Positions 47,960 to 59,330 of a DNA stretch of 64,000 bases are shown piece by piece. Where the stretch lies: assembly GCA_947095535.1 (NCBI GenBank), contig OX352773.1, forward strand, positions 205,860,093-205,924,092, in the 5' to 3' direction. Origin of the DNA: Poecilobothrus nobilitatus (lineage: Eukaryota; Arthropoda; Insecta; Diptera; Dolichopodidae). The notes below the pieces were generated by a model. The model searched no databases and was not told the DNA's origin. It saw nothing but the letters and a program-made list of their open reading frames with translations. Position numbers and translations under genes: made by a program. Numbering within the stretch: the stretch's first letter is position 1; each line of letters opens with the position of its first letter.

Positions 47960-50205
47960 CAAATGTTATACTATGAAAAGAAAGAAACGTACATCTGATA
48001 TTTACCCATATAACAGATAGAAAACAATAAATATTATAATGTTATGCTATGAAATGAAAGAAAAAACAAGGCAGTGTATAAATCAAAGTTTTTAGAGGGT
48101 CGTATTTTTAAGTAGAACATTATAAAATTGCAATAATATTTTTATTTAAATTTTGCTAAGTAACATTTTCTTAATTTTTTAAAAATTTTGCCATAATATA
48201 GTACAATTTTAGAATCAGAAGTTTAGCCCATAATATAGATATATGAATAAAAATATGGGTATACATATATTAGAATTATTATAAATTTATTAATTTTTAT
48301 ATAGGCAACAGTTATTAATATGAATGAATGGACGGTAAACATAAACGAACAAAAAAAAATTCAAAATGTTCTATAGGTTATAATTTATATTTTTTAAATA
48401 GACTGTATGTATAAATTTAATATTTAAAAAAAATAACAGAAAACAAAAAAAAAAAAGTAAAATGTAATACTGCGAAGAAAAATAAAAACGAATAGAAAAA
48501 AAAGAGAACAAAAATGTTACTTTGATTGTTTTTAAATATTTTTAAAGAAAAAAAGAACTATTAAAATGTTATGATTTTTAAAGAAAAAAACATACGTCTG
48601 ATATTTACGTACATAACAGATAGAAAAAAGAAATATTAAATGTTATGCTACGAAAAGAAAGAAAAAACAAGGCAGTGTATAAATCAAAGTTTTTAGAGGG
48701 TCGTATTTTTAAGTAGAACATTATAAAATTGCAATAATATTTTTATTTAAATTTTGCTAAGTAACATTTTCTTAATTTTTTAAAAATTTTGCCATAATAT
48801 AGTACAATTTTAGAATCAGAAGTTTAGCCCATAATATAGATATATGAATAAAAATATGGGTATACATATATTATATTTATTATAGATTTATTATTTTTTA
48901 TATAGGCAACAGTTATTAATATGAATGAATGGACGGTAAACATAAACGAACAAAAAAAAATTCCAAATATTCTATAGGTTATAATTTATATTTTTTAAAT
49001 AGACTGTATGTATAAATTTAATATTTAAAAAAAATAAAAGAAATACTTAGCGTACGTAAATAACAGAAAACAAAAAAAAATAAATGTAATACTGCGAAAA
49101 AAATAAAAACGAATAGAAAAAAAAGAGAACAAAAAATGTTACTTTGACTGTTTTTAAATATTTTTAAAGAAAAAAAGAACTATTAAAATGTTATGATTTT
49201 AAATGAAAAAAACATACCTCTGATATTTACGTACCTACATAACAGATAGAAAAAGGAAAAAAAAAATGTTATGCTATGAAAAGAACGAAAAGTCCATCTG
49301 ATATTGAGGTACATAACAGATAGAAAAAAAGAAATATCAAAATGTTATGCTATGAAAAGAAAGAAAAAGCAAGGCAGTGTATAAATCAAAGTTTTTAAAG
49401 GTTCGGATTTTTAAGTAGAACATTATAAAATTGCAATAATATTTTTATTTAAATTTTGCTAAGTAACATTTTCTTAATTTTTAAAAATTTTGCCATAATA
49501 TAGTACAATTTTAGAATCAGAAGTTTAGCCCATAATATAGATATATGAATAAAAATATGGGTATACATATATTAGATTTATTATAGATTTATTAATTTTT
49601 ATATAGGCAACAGTTATTTATATGAATGAATGGACGGTAAACATAAACGAACAAAAAAAAAATTCAGAATGTTCTATAGGTTATAATTTATATTTTTTAA
49701 ATAGACTGATGTATAAATTTAATATTTAAAAAAAATAACAGAAAACAAAAAAAAAAAAGTAAAATGTAATACTGCGAAGAATAATAAAAACGAATAGAAA
49801 AAAAAGAGAACAAAAATGTTACTTTGATTGTTTTTAAATATTTTTAAAGAAAAAAAGAACTATTAAAATGTTATGATTTTTAAAGAAAAAAACATACGTC
49901 TGATATTTACGTACATAACAGATAGAAAAAAGAAATATTAAATGTTATGCTATGAAAAGAAAGAAACGTACATCTGATATTTAGGTACATAACAGATAGA
50001 AAAAAAGAATTAAAATGTTATGCTATAAAAAGAATGAAAAAACAAGGCAGTGCATAAATCAAAGTTTTTAAAGAGTTGCCTTTTTAAGTAGAAATTATAA
50101 AAAAATAAAGCGGTGCGTAAAACCAAAGCTTTTAAAGGAGCGCAATTTAAATTATAGAATCACAATTTTCAATTAAATTTTGAATGTGTAACATTTTCTT
50201 AATTT
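47960..50205. repeat. Tandem array with about 600-700-bp units
   Basis: The unit start ACAAGGCAGTGTATAAATC occurs at 48066, 48667, 49369 (GCAAGG) and 50042 (partial), giving steps of 601, 702 and 673 bp. Each unit runs through TTTAAATTTTGCTAAGTAAC, GAATCAGAAGTTTAGCCC, GAATGAATGGACGGTAAAC and ends in one or more CTGATATTTACGTACATAAC plus AGATAGAAAAA subrepeats. Length variation comes from the number of those subrepeats. The start is related to the 5' block of family A, so the array appears to have grown from one such element. Units are highly similar, so expansion is fairly recent. No coding frame is present. Confidence 0.85.
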
Positions 50206-52690
50206 TATGCTTCTTTTATGATTTTTATTTTCTAAAACTTCAACATTATATGCACAGCCAATTTTTATTGTTTTACATAAAAGGTGCGTAAAACTTACGG
50301 TGTGAAGATTTTGTAGAGAAAGCGATAGATAAAGAGACAGAATATTATTACGGATAGAGTAAAAATTTGTTTGAAAAATATAACAAAGAAAGTTTTGAAG
50401 CATTTGCTATGGCAACCATAGAAAAATATAACAAGTGTACTATATATTATAATTAGGTAAATGCATCAGATCAGTGTAGTTTAGTTTCAAAATTATAAAG
50501 TTTGATACTGTATTTTTTTCGAAGCGAAAATTTTTGTTACTATTGGCAAAAATTTATTTACCATTGGTTTTTAATCCAACCTTTGGTTTTTTAATCCTAA
50601 GCTTGACAAAGAAATTTACAAGAGATGAGATTTATTAAATAATCATTTTTATTACATTTTTGAAAGAAACTACTTCACAGCATCATTGAGGTTTTTCATT
50701 ATTTAAAACACTTTAGCAATAAATTTTACATTTATCAATATCTAAATATAATACGTATAAGTATTTGAATAAATTTACTAAAATTAAATTGTTCATAAAA
50801 CTGAGGAAACTTTCACAAAAGCTATATTTTTCTACTTATACCCGTCGTATGACGGGCTTTTTTACTAGTTTTTATATAAATTATGTAGAAGAAATAAAGA
50901 AAAAAAAATTATTTGTTTTTTAATTAATTTTTATTTCGTATATATATGTATCTATAAAGAATTGGCCCTTTTCCTAAAGGAGCGCTTATTCTGATACTTG
51001 TTTAAAATCTCAGCATAGAGTTTTATTTTTCGTTCGTTCCATTTATTTGCTTTTGTTATACAAATATTTTATCTAAAATTCTTTACTGTTGTTTGAGATG
51101 ATTTACTGCTGTCAGATGACAGATAGAATTTTTTAAGAGAGCAGAATTTTAACTAATTTATTTTCTTCTTTTTCGAAAAACAAATTTAAAAATATTTTTA
51201 TTTCTCATATTTTTAATATTCTATTAAAACAACAATATATATTTGTGATATTATTAATTGACTTAAGATACTGCTACAATCAAACGCGATATTGCGTGTC
51301 ATAGCTATGCAAGTGCTGTCAAAAAAAGTCAAAATGTATTGAGTTGTATGAAAATTTCTACAATTTACGTACTTATAACAGATAGTAAATATGTAATAAA
51401 AAAAGTTGATCAACTGTTATGTTTTCAATACAATTTAGAAATGTCAAATATGTTATGTTGTCATATTTGTTATTCACATAATATTCATGTTTCATGTTTG
51501 TCATTTGAATTTTTTTGTTTCAATAATTTTTTTTTTTCTCAAAAAGATTATTTGAAAAACTAAAAAAAAATCCGGTATCTCAAATTTTATCTCAAATTTT
51601 TAGAATACATACATATATGCAAACTTTATAAACAAAACAAATATCAATGTAAAATAATATAAGTATAATTTTTAAGCTTCTAAACATTTTCATTGCGGCA
51701 GGAATTTTTGTTCACTAAGTAAATCGGCGTAAATGGTCATAAAAAAACTTCAATTGTACCTGCACATACATAAGTAGTTATTTAAAGAATCTGAAAAACT
51801 TTTCACAGTATATTCAAAAATAAATTAAACAATAATTTAATTTTATTAATTCAATACAAAGAAACTAAACCAATTTTTTTCGGAAAAAACTGAATTTGTT
51901 GTAAAATACTGAATTTAGTTAGATAAAACTTAATATTTGACTGGTTTTTTTTTTTTGACATTTGCTTAACATTGAAAATTTCGACATCTTTCTAGATAAG
52001 ATTTTTATAAACTGATTATAATAAGAGTATGTATATATATTTCAGTTTTAATAATTAAAATCTATAGCGAAACTGCAATATTTTAGAACAACCATATATG
52101 TATGTACCTTGTAAAATAAAAACTGCGTATTATCTTGAAAATAGTTTTTCAATTATTGAACTAAAATTAAATAAAAATGAATTCTTATCAATAAAAATGT
52201 AAACAATAAAATAAAATAAAAAGAAGCAATTCTGATAATTGAAGTTTTTATTTGATTACTATGTGGTTATTTTATATATAAATATAAATAAAACTTATAG
52301 TATTTAAAAAAGTACAACGTAAAAATCTGTTCTATATATTATTTTAAACTTCCCACATATATTTTTATTTACAAGATCATAATAAATAAATAATTAATTA
52401 ATTCAATAAATTTTGAACTTTGTTCCTAAACTTGTCTGCCATGAATAAAATAAAATTTTTGTTTTATTTTTTTTTAATCCTTTCCGATCTTTAATTTTAA
52501 TCTTATGTATTCTAATGTATATAAGGGAATGTATTTGATAAAATCAAAAAAGAATTTTTTTTTTGTTTTCAAATATTTAAAGGGGCAAAATTATATTTAT
52601 ATTAAAATTGATTGATTTATTAAAGGAGTAGTAAAATAAGTTTAGCGTTGACGGATACCCTAAATAATAATATTATACATAAATAACAGG
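50206..52690. other. AT-rich DNA; one isolated TATACCCG hairpin
   Basis: At 50838-50858 TATACCCGTCGTATGACGGG has 6-bp arms CCCGTC/GACGGG. It resembles the end of the DINE-1/HINE-like element in opposite orientation, but no further similarity is visible. Open frames at 50173 (-), 51213 (-) and 51339 (+) have no motifs. Confidence 0.4.
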
Positions 52691-52698
52691 TCGCATGC

Positions 52699-52751
52699 AT
52701 AAAACTGAGCTTGAACTCAAATCTGGCTTTGATTGTCATTCTCAGTTTTAT
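52699..52751. other. Inverted repeat ATAAAACTGAG / CTCAGTTTTAT
   Basis: Perfect 11-bp arms (52699-52709 and 52741-52751) with a 31-nt loop that contains a second small stem, TCAAA/TTTGA. The arms are flanked by CGCATGC on the left and GAGCGCGC on the right, unusual GC-rich words for this window. It could be a hairpin RNA, a regulatory palindrome or the remnant of a miniature element. Confidence 0.55.
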
Positions 52752-53201
52752 ACAGAGCGCGCATTATTTCGGTTAAATGGTAAGTATTCATTTAAAAGAT
52801 TATTACTGTTTTTAGGATATAAGAGTATAATTCTTCTTCTTTAACTTTTGTTGTGATTTTTTGTTGGCAATCCTACTTATGCGCTTGCTGGCTGTAACCT
52901 CTTATTTTACATTGGATGCCGTATCTAATTATATATTATAGTATTTAGTATTATAGTTCTTTCTTATCTAAAAATTTTGCATGTTACATAATAAATAATG
53001 ATAACATAATGTAACAATTTTAAAACTTTAAAATTTTAAAATTCAAAATGGGTTTAAAACTTTAAGATTCAAACGGAGTTAATATTTAATTTTTCTTGTT
53101 TCATTTTCATTCATATTTTTTGATAATTGAGAATTAAGATACGAGCATTCGTAACGCTCATTTCAAGAGATATGCAACTTATAAGCAAAGAAAACAATAT
53201 T

Positions 53202-53267
53202 CAAACGCTCCTCTGACTTTAGTTAAGGCCTACCTACCACCTTAACTAAGCTCAGAGGAGGCGTTTG
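53202..53267. ncRNA. 66-nt near-perfect hairpin, pre-miRNA-sized
   Basis: Bases 53202-53228 pair with 53240-53267 with one bulged G (53260), one C-C mismatch (53217/53251) and one G-U pair. The loop is 11 nt (53229-53239). The base of the stem is CAAACGC/GCGTTTG and the top is GTTAAGG/CCTTAAC. Length, pairing and loop size fit an animal pre-miRNA, and the surroundings (about 53150-53600) are less AT-rich than average. Pairing stops abruptly at the base, while many pri-miRNAs pair about 10 bp further, so a transposon hairpin is a real alternative. Strand is unknown. Confidence 0.4.
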
Positions 53268-53318
53268 TCAACCGCGCTAGCACTTAACACTAGACACTTC
53301 TTTTCTTACATGTATGAC

Positions 53319-53454
53319 TTTTTTAGTGCGAATATTTAGTGCAGTGGAGAGTGCACAAATAATTTGACAGATAATTAACTGCGATTGGTGCAGATTCGAC
53401 AGATAATCAGGTAACGATTGCGATTAGTGCGATATTTTCTAATACACTAAAAAA
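53319..53454. other. Short inverted-repeat block with internal direct repeats
   Basis: TTTTTTAGTG at 53319-53328 and CACTAAAAAA at 53445-53454 are inverted. Inside, GACAGATAATTAACTGCGATTGGTGC-like sequence at about 53366 recurs as GACAGATAATCAGGTAACGA then TTGCGATTAGTGC at about 53398. There is no target-site duplication that I can recognise. Possibly a MITE remnant. Confidence 0.35.
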
Positions 53455-54580
53455 TATTCAAAGTCTTTTACAATTTCGGAATTCGGAAAATTTTTCGAAC
53501 TTTTTCGGAATTAATTAAAGGCAATTACCTAGTATTTAGTGGAAGTGCGATAGGTTCGAGACTTTTAATAGTCTATTAATACGCTCTTAATACTTATTGT
53601 TTTATACTAATTTCTAACTGTCTGTGAAAATATAAAACAATCGAACAGGGGTTTTCCACAGTCTTTTAGTTATTCCTTTACATTTTTATATCGTTAAACT
53701 AGGAAATAGTATTAAATCAAGAATTATAGTATTTTATCGTTTATATAAAATTTATATACATATATATTATAGGTTTAGAATATTCGACTTTTGTTTTTTT
53801 TTATGTTTTAAATATAAATAAATTTCATTATATTCTGTCTATCAATTATATATTATAAAAATATATAAAAATAAATTATCTGGGTCATTTTTTTTATTTT
53901 AGTTTTGTTCTGCTAATATGTTTCATCTCAAATCAATTAATAATATAAACTTAATAAATTTTTTTTTTATTTTATTAATAAAAAAAATTAACTTTGCACT
54001 GACAAAATATACGCAGTTTGATTTTAATTAAAACAAAAAATATGGTGTTTTAATTTAATAATAAAATTATACAAAAAAAAAATAAAAAACTGTTCTATTA
54101 GAATAAAGAGTGATTAGAGACTCTTGTCACGTGTTAAAGAAATATGTATTAAATTTTCGACACATTTTTTTTTATTTTTGTTTAATTAAATTTATGCTCT
54201 CAAATTATTTTACGTTTCATTATTATTTTTCCTTCTTTAAATTGATTAAAATAAAACAGTATAGAATTAATTATATTAAAGTATAAAAATAAATGAGAAA
54301 AGAAAAAACAGCATGAGTGATGGTAGGTATCACAACAGGCCGTAAAATGACACTATACGAGTATTAAAGATAATTAAAAAGAAATGTGAGTAAAAGTGTA
54401 TTAATTGTTTCATTTTGTTCAGAGTTTAAAAAATTTGATACAAAATATTTGTTTTTTTATATTTTATATCGGTACTTCTAGATTTGATTACTTACAAAAT
54501 TTGATTACATTTTTATCAATGGTTTAATTCCAAAAAACCTTCCCACATCTCTATCGCGTAAAGTAAATTGTACATTTGTA
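53455..54580. other. AT-rich DNA without recognisable features
   Basis: No gene or repeat supported. Confidence 0.5.
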
Positions 54581-54733
54581 TTAAAGGTCCCAACCTTTAA
54601 TATGGTTTAAAAGCGTGAGATTTTAATAATAAGACCCATGTTTTCCCCTCCGTGGTTACTCCCGGGGAGTCACCAATATTATTCTCTATAGCAGTCTGGC
54701 ATATAAAAGTTATCTGCAGGGTCATCATTCAGT
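54581..54733 (+). promoter_or_regulatory. Candidate RNA polymerase II core promoter
   Basis: TATAAAAG at 54702-54709 is followed by the initiator TCAGT at 54729-54733, whose A (54731) is the predicted start, putting the TATA box at -29 as in arthropod promoters. Upstream, 54654-54674 is a near-palindrome, GGTTACTCCC/GGGGAGTCACC, at about -77 to -57. Another is TTAAAGGT-CCCA-ACCTTTAA at 54581-54600. The whole lies in a local island far richer in G and C than its surroundings. No ATG-initiated coding frame follows before the family A element at 54885, so a non-coding first exon is the likeliest reading. In AT-rich DNA TATA words are common; the spacing and island are what support the call. Confidence 0.5.
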
Positions 54734-54884
54734 GAATTGTGCAATTTAGTGTTTTAACAAAAAAAAAAAGAAAAATTGAAAGAGCTAAAAATAATTTCGT
54801 AAAAACTAAAAAAACCATATTTTAATATTTTTATTGTATATATAATAAATTTTGCTCATTTGTGGTGAAAACCTAATATAACAA

Positions 54885-55642
54885 ACAAGGTAGAATGTAA
54901 GCCAAAGGTTTTTAAAAGCACATATTTCCAAGATAATGCAAACTGTTCAGAATATTGTGATTTGACTTGGCCAAAATTTGAAATTTTATATAATAAAAAA
55001 TATGAAAATAGTATTTTTTTGCAATTTTGAGGGGCTCTAAATGCGGAACCCTATATAACTAAGAAAAACCGTTAAAATACATAAAAACATATTACTGAAG
55101 CTTTAATTTTTATGTCTTACCGAATAGCTCCTAATAGCTCTTAAACAGGGAGTGATACAAAAAAATTTTCTGAGAAAACTTATACTAATTCTAAAAGTTC
55201 TTTCTTATCTAAAAATTTCAAGTTCACATCTAAAAGTCTGCCGCAGCTATGAAAAAAAATATCATGCAAAATTTGGTGTTCACATAACGGTAAATTTAAA
55301 TACTAAATTTAAAAAACTGTATAATTTTAATATTGATTTACAAAGGTAAAAAAAATTACTACCGAATGGCGTTTCAGATTGAAAAAATGTTAAACAGAAA
55401 ATGAGATATACGCATTTAAAAATAGGGCTTTTTCAAAGTTTGAGGGGCTGTAGCTCCGTAATGGATGAGGCTACATGAAATAGTTGTTCGACAACATTAA
55501 TTTCTTATAAGGCCTACCCATGGTTAAAATTGGTTTTCTCTATCTTTAACGGTGTAGAAGTTTTGTAAACAGACGAACGGACGGAGGAACGGACAGAGTG
55601 AAACTAATAGGCACATATTTTCAATTTTTTTTTGGAAATGTG
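54885..55642 (+). repeat. Family A copy A6, nearly full length
   Basis: Starts ACAAGGTAGAATGTAAGCC and follows copy A1 through GCTCTAAATGCGGAACCC, CACATAACGGTAAATTTAAA and GGGGCTGTAGCTCCGTAATG. It ends in the ACGAACGGACGG stretch (about 55571-55602) and a weakened terminal hairpin. A segment near 55115-55140 is shortened relative to A1. The 65-codon frame at 55152-55349 is a chance frame in the element. Confidence 0.75.
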
Positions 55643-56577
55643 ATGGAAACATTTAATAATTGCACAGGTTGAATGATAACGTCATAAAAGAAAGGAAATA
55701 TAGTTGATTGGTTGGTTATTTTTGGAATTTTGGTTGGTTAAAATCCGTTCTTCCTGATAGAATAAAGTGCAATTCTTTTTCGACCGACCCCAGAATAAAA
55801 ACAAAAAAAAATATTCAGAACTTTAACTGTGATCTACTATATATGTGTATATATTTTGTAATTTATGCCCTTTTTTATTTAATAAAAAAAAATTCGTGTT
55901 CACAAATCAAGTGTTTATATGTTCTGATATCTTAAGATATTCTAATAGTTATAAACGTATCTTTAATTGTTTTCTTAGTTTGTAGAATATTAACATTTAA
56001 ATTTATAGTAATACAGAATATATTTTATATATTTGAAAAACACGTGATTATTTCTATATTATTTAAAAAGAAATATAAAAATGATAAGAAAATAATAAAC
56101 TTGAGTTTGTTAACATTTTAAAATAGAGGATTATAATTTTTTTTTTAGTATCATTAAAATTTCTTATATAAATTAATGAAAATTATTGCATAATATTAAT
56201 CTTTTTTTATTTATAGTAAATAATTTCATTAAATTATATTATAACATTAAATTAAATATAAAACTAAATTAATTAAAGATTTTAATTGTTTTTTTTTTTT
56301 GTTTATGTAGAAACCATAGTGATAATTTGAATTTTAATGTAAAGTACAAATGATATTTTAGTCTACAGCTTTGTTTTAATGTTGGGATTTTTTTTATATT
56401 TTGTGGTACGAACTTCGAAAATGTGAAACAATCTTCCACCTCATGTGTTCTCTAGAATTGGCGAGGATTAATATACAACGTCCAAAGATGCAAGGTGAAC
56501 ATTAACAATTTTGTTCACAATATGCCTGTTAATTTGAAATCAATTTTCATTCTTTATGCATAGCTTCACTTGGCTAA
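55643..56577. other. AT-rich DNA without recognisable features
   Basis: No feature supported; the frame at 55708-55935 has no motif. Confidence 0.5.
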
Positions 56578-56660
56578 GCAGTACACATGAGTACTAAAAG
56601 GAGCCAATATTGTTTATTTAAAAAGAGAGGTTGTGTTTAGTGAGTCCCAAGGTAGGTATA
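56578..56660 (+). mobile_element. LINE 3' untranslated fragment, copy 5
   Basis: Has CAGTACACATGAGTACTAAAA followed by AAAAAGAGAGGTTGTGTTTA and GTGAGTCCCAAGG. The same order is seen on the minus strand at 37262-37200, and the first block also at 58812. It stops before the GATTCYCACCTACCC end and lies back-to-back with the LINE relic on the other strand. Confidence 0.5.
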
Positions 56661-56699
56661 GGTAGGTAGGGTGGTGACTTTTGCGATGCTGCGTGAAAG

Positions 56700-57790
56700 C
56701 GTCAATTATCACTAGGTTACGCCATATATAGTTTACGGTTTTATATCCAACCCGAGGAGTTTAGATACGAAATCAATTCTTAGAGCTCCCTAAGGTTGTG
56801 GTAGAACGGTTTGCCGAGTGGGAGAAGTCTGGCTCTAGCTAGGAGCGGACATCTCAAAATGAAAGTGCTCCAGGTTCTCACTTTCGTTTGCTTCTTTGCA
56901 ACTCCTGCAGCAGGTGTTATAAGGGATTCCTAATTTGGCTGCATGCGTGCTTACTGGCCAGTAACCTGTTATGATTGCTCTGGCAATGTCTATGCGTGAT
57001 TTGAATATCAATTCATTTGATCTTCTTTTGTTGTAGGTGGGTCACAATGTTCTATATATGGAGAAATTGCTCTGTTGCATTTTCGCTATATACAAAGAAA
57101 GGATCCGTTCCTTTACGGTACTAATTCGACAACTAACTTTATCATGAGAGTTAGTGTTCAGAGCGACTCCTTTTTTTGCTAGTTCGTCAGCTTTTTCATT
57201 TCCTTCAATATTACTATGACTAGGCACCCACATGAAGGTTATGTTTAGCTTTTCGCTTATTAGGGCAAGTTCCTTTTGCCACTATCTAACAAGCTTTGAG
57301 GTTGTGATGTTCGCCATAGCCCTAATCGCGGATTGTCTGTTGGCGACCGATGGCGACAGATGGCGACCGTTTTCATTTGTGTGTTATTTACATTAAAATT
57401 CAAGCAGCCTCTCTAATTGCTAGTATCTCCGCCCGAAAGATCCAAACTGTGTGGGGGAGTCTGTAGGATTTTGAAATATTGAGTTTTTCCGAGAAAATAC
57501 CAACACCGACTCTTCCTTCACCTTGTATCCGTCGATGAAGATAGTTATATCGAAGTTCTTTGTCACATCTTCGCCTCTCCGTTCCGCTCTAGTCGGAAAT
57601 TCTACAGCTAAATTGTTCCCGAATTTTAGTTTGGAAACAGTGTAGTCGGTATGGGTTGGTATAGAATCCTTTGGTAATATCTCCAGAATATTACCGTGGG
57701 GATATGGTCTAGTAGCGAACCACCCAGATTCTCTGAGTTGTACTGCACTGCACGTTACGGCATATTTATTGTATAGATCCGGCGGTAAAA
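56700..57790 (-). pseudogene. LINE ORF2 relic: RNase H domain and C-terminus
   Basis: The longest protein remnant. On the minus strand a frame from about 57751 reads AVQLRESGWFATRPYPHGNI, then LEILPKDSIP, and reaches FDITIFIDGYK, the first RNase H strand with its catalytic Asp (usual form FTDGS). After a frameshift near 57520 comes GRVGVGIFSEKLN and IFRAEILAIREA with the catalytic Glu. A gap follows, then RQSAIRAMANITTSKLVR, a stop, WQKELALISEKLNITFMW and VPSHSNIEGNEKADELAKKG with His and Asp intact. Further on, SRIDIARAIITGYWPVSTHA and AAKLGIPYNTCCRSCKEANE, then LEHFHF form the C-terminal CxxC...H region. It belongs to a Jockey/LOA/R1-type lineage with RNase H. At least two frameshifts, one stop and one deletion make it a pseudogene. 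Confidence 0.87.
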
Positions 57791-57794
57791 GAAA

Positions 57795-58811
57795 TAAAGT
57801 CCCAAAGTCTCACACATTCATTTTTATGTTAAATATTCCGAATATCAAAATTAATTGATATTCGATCCGCGCACAAAGATATGATCATCCATACACAAGG
57901 ACATAGGTTTATAGAGAAGCCAGCTACCATCAATTACCAAACTAAATTGGTAAACAAAATTTTTTTTCAAATAGCCTCCTTCTATTTCTTAATCAAGATC
58001 GTTATTGAAATATTAGATTTGGCATAAAACTACGTTCCTAAAAACTTGGTTCCTAAAACTTAAATTTAATTCCAAGTTTTAAATAAGCCCAATGAGAATA
58101 TATGTTTGATTGCTTTGAATTTTTAATATATGATATATTAAAAGTTCATTACCATATTTAAATTTTCATTTTTTATTAAAAATTACAGAATAAAATTTAA
58201 AATAAAATATTAAAAATTAAATTTCACTTTTTAATGAAAGTAAAAATATTAAGAGTTTTTTTTGTTTTTTTTGAATTGAAAGCATTTTTAATACAAATGT
58301 TATTTGAAGGCTATTAAAATATTTATTTCCTTTTCTCCATTTTTTTTTTGAGTCTTATTTCCCTTTCATCAATGGTGTTTTGATTGTTGTTATTATTTGT
58401 ATATATTTTTTTTGTATTTATTTATTTATTCTTCTATTCAATTGAAAAGCTTTTTATTATTTTTAAATTTAAAAAAGAATTAATTTTGTTTTTATTTTAT
58501 TATTATTTGTTTTTTCTCACTTTTTGAAAAGCATTTAATTCAACTGTAGAAGCATAATTTACATACATTAGTTTCTTTAAATAAAAGAAAATTTGAACAA
58601 AGTGAGGGCTATTTACAATGTTTCACAGAAAATGTTATCAATTTTTTTTTTTTTCAAATTTCATTTGAGATAATGTTTTAGCTTCTGGTAGTTAAAGGAT
58701 TTCGCTTAGTTTTAAAATTTAATTGCATTTGATTTCTAATGCTCTTGATTGAATGCATTTATGACATACGAGTACGTATATATAGATTGTTTTTGTTGTT
58801 TAAACGATCAG
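57795..58811. other. AT-rich DNA without recognisable features
   Basis: No feature supported; T-runs predominate. Confidence 0.5.
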
Positions 58812-58885
58812 ACAGTACATGAGTACTAAAACGGTCAAGTATTCTATTATAGAGAAATTCTTTGGATACCTGAGTGATAAAATTA

Positions 58886-59330
58886 AGAATATTTCGAGTA
58901 TGCGTAAAAACTGTTTTAACATATAACAGCTAAACTTGGCTTACAACTAAGAGCCTAAATCATAAGTTGAAAGTTTTCGTTAATAAGTGTTTCAGAATAA
59001 TATGCCACAAATTTTGGCTAAGCACAATTTCCAATAAGGATCTCAGGATACTAACTAGTGAGCTCATAAGCAAACAAATCAGGTACAGAAAGTGGAGATG
59101 TATAGATCATACGCTTAGAAAGTTAAACACAAACATAGCACGAATGGCCTTAGAGCGGAAACCTCAAGGTAAAAGAAGACGAGAACCCTAACATTACATG
59201 GCATGGTAAAACAATCGACCAAGAATTGGCTGAATGTAACATCTCCTACGATGACATTAAAATATCAGCGTGAAAACGTGTGAGATAGAGGCGTCAAGTG
59301 GAAGCCCTCAAGAAAAAGTAAAATGCAGTA
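58886..59330 (+). pseudogene. LINE reverse-transcriptase C-terminus relic
   Basis: One frame from 58886 reads RIFRVCVKTVLTYNS, a stop, TWLTTKSLNHKLKVFVNKCF, RIICHKFWLSTISNKDL, RYRKWRCIDHTLRKLNTNIA and LERKPQGKRRREP, then a stop at 59189-59191. The order fits the endonuclease-reverse-transcriptase C-terminus found in many invertebrate LINEs (...VKSVLLYGSETW...FINRCLR...W...IGHTLRK...WNPQGKRRRGRP). After a frameshift, TWHGKTIDQELAEC and later RRQVEALKKK correspond to its last segment. There is no RNase H. A recognisable 3' tail follows to 59458. Together with the endonuclease relic at 17086 this suggests one LINE lineage, now inactive. Confidence 0.82.

Noticed and set aside
50838..50858. Full copy of the DINE-1/HINE-like element at the TATACCCG hairpin
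   Set aside because: Only the terminal hairpin matches; no flanking similarity could be followed, so it was left as an isolated motif.
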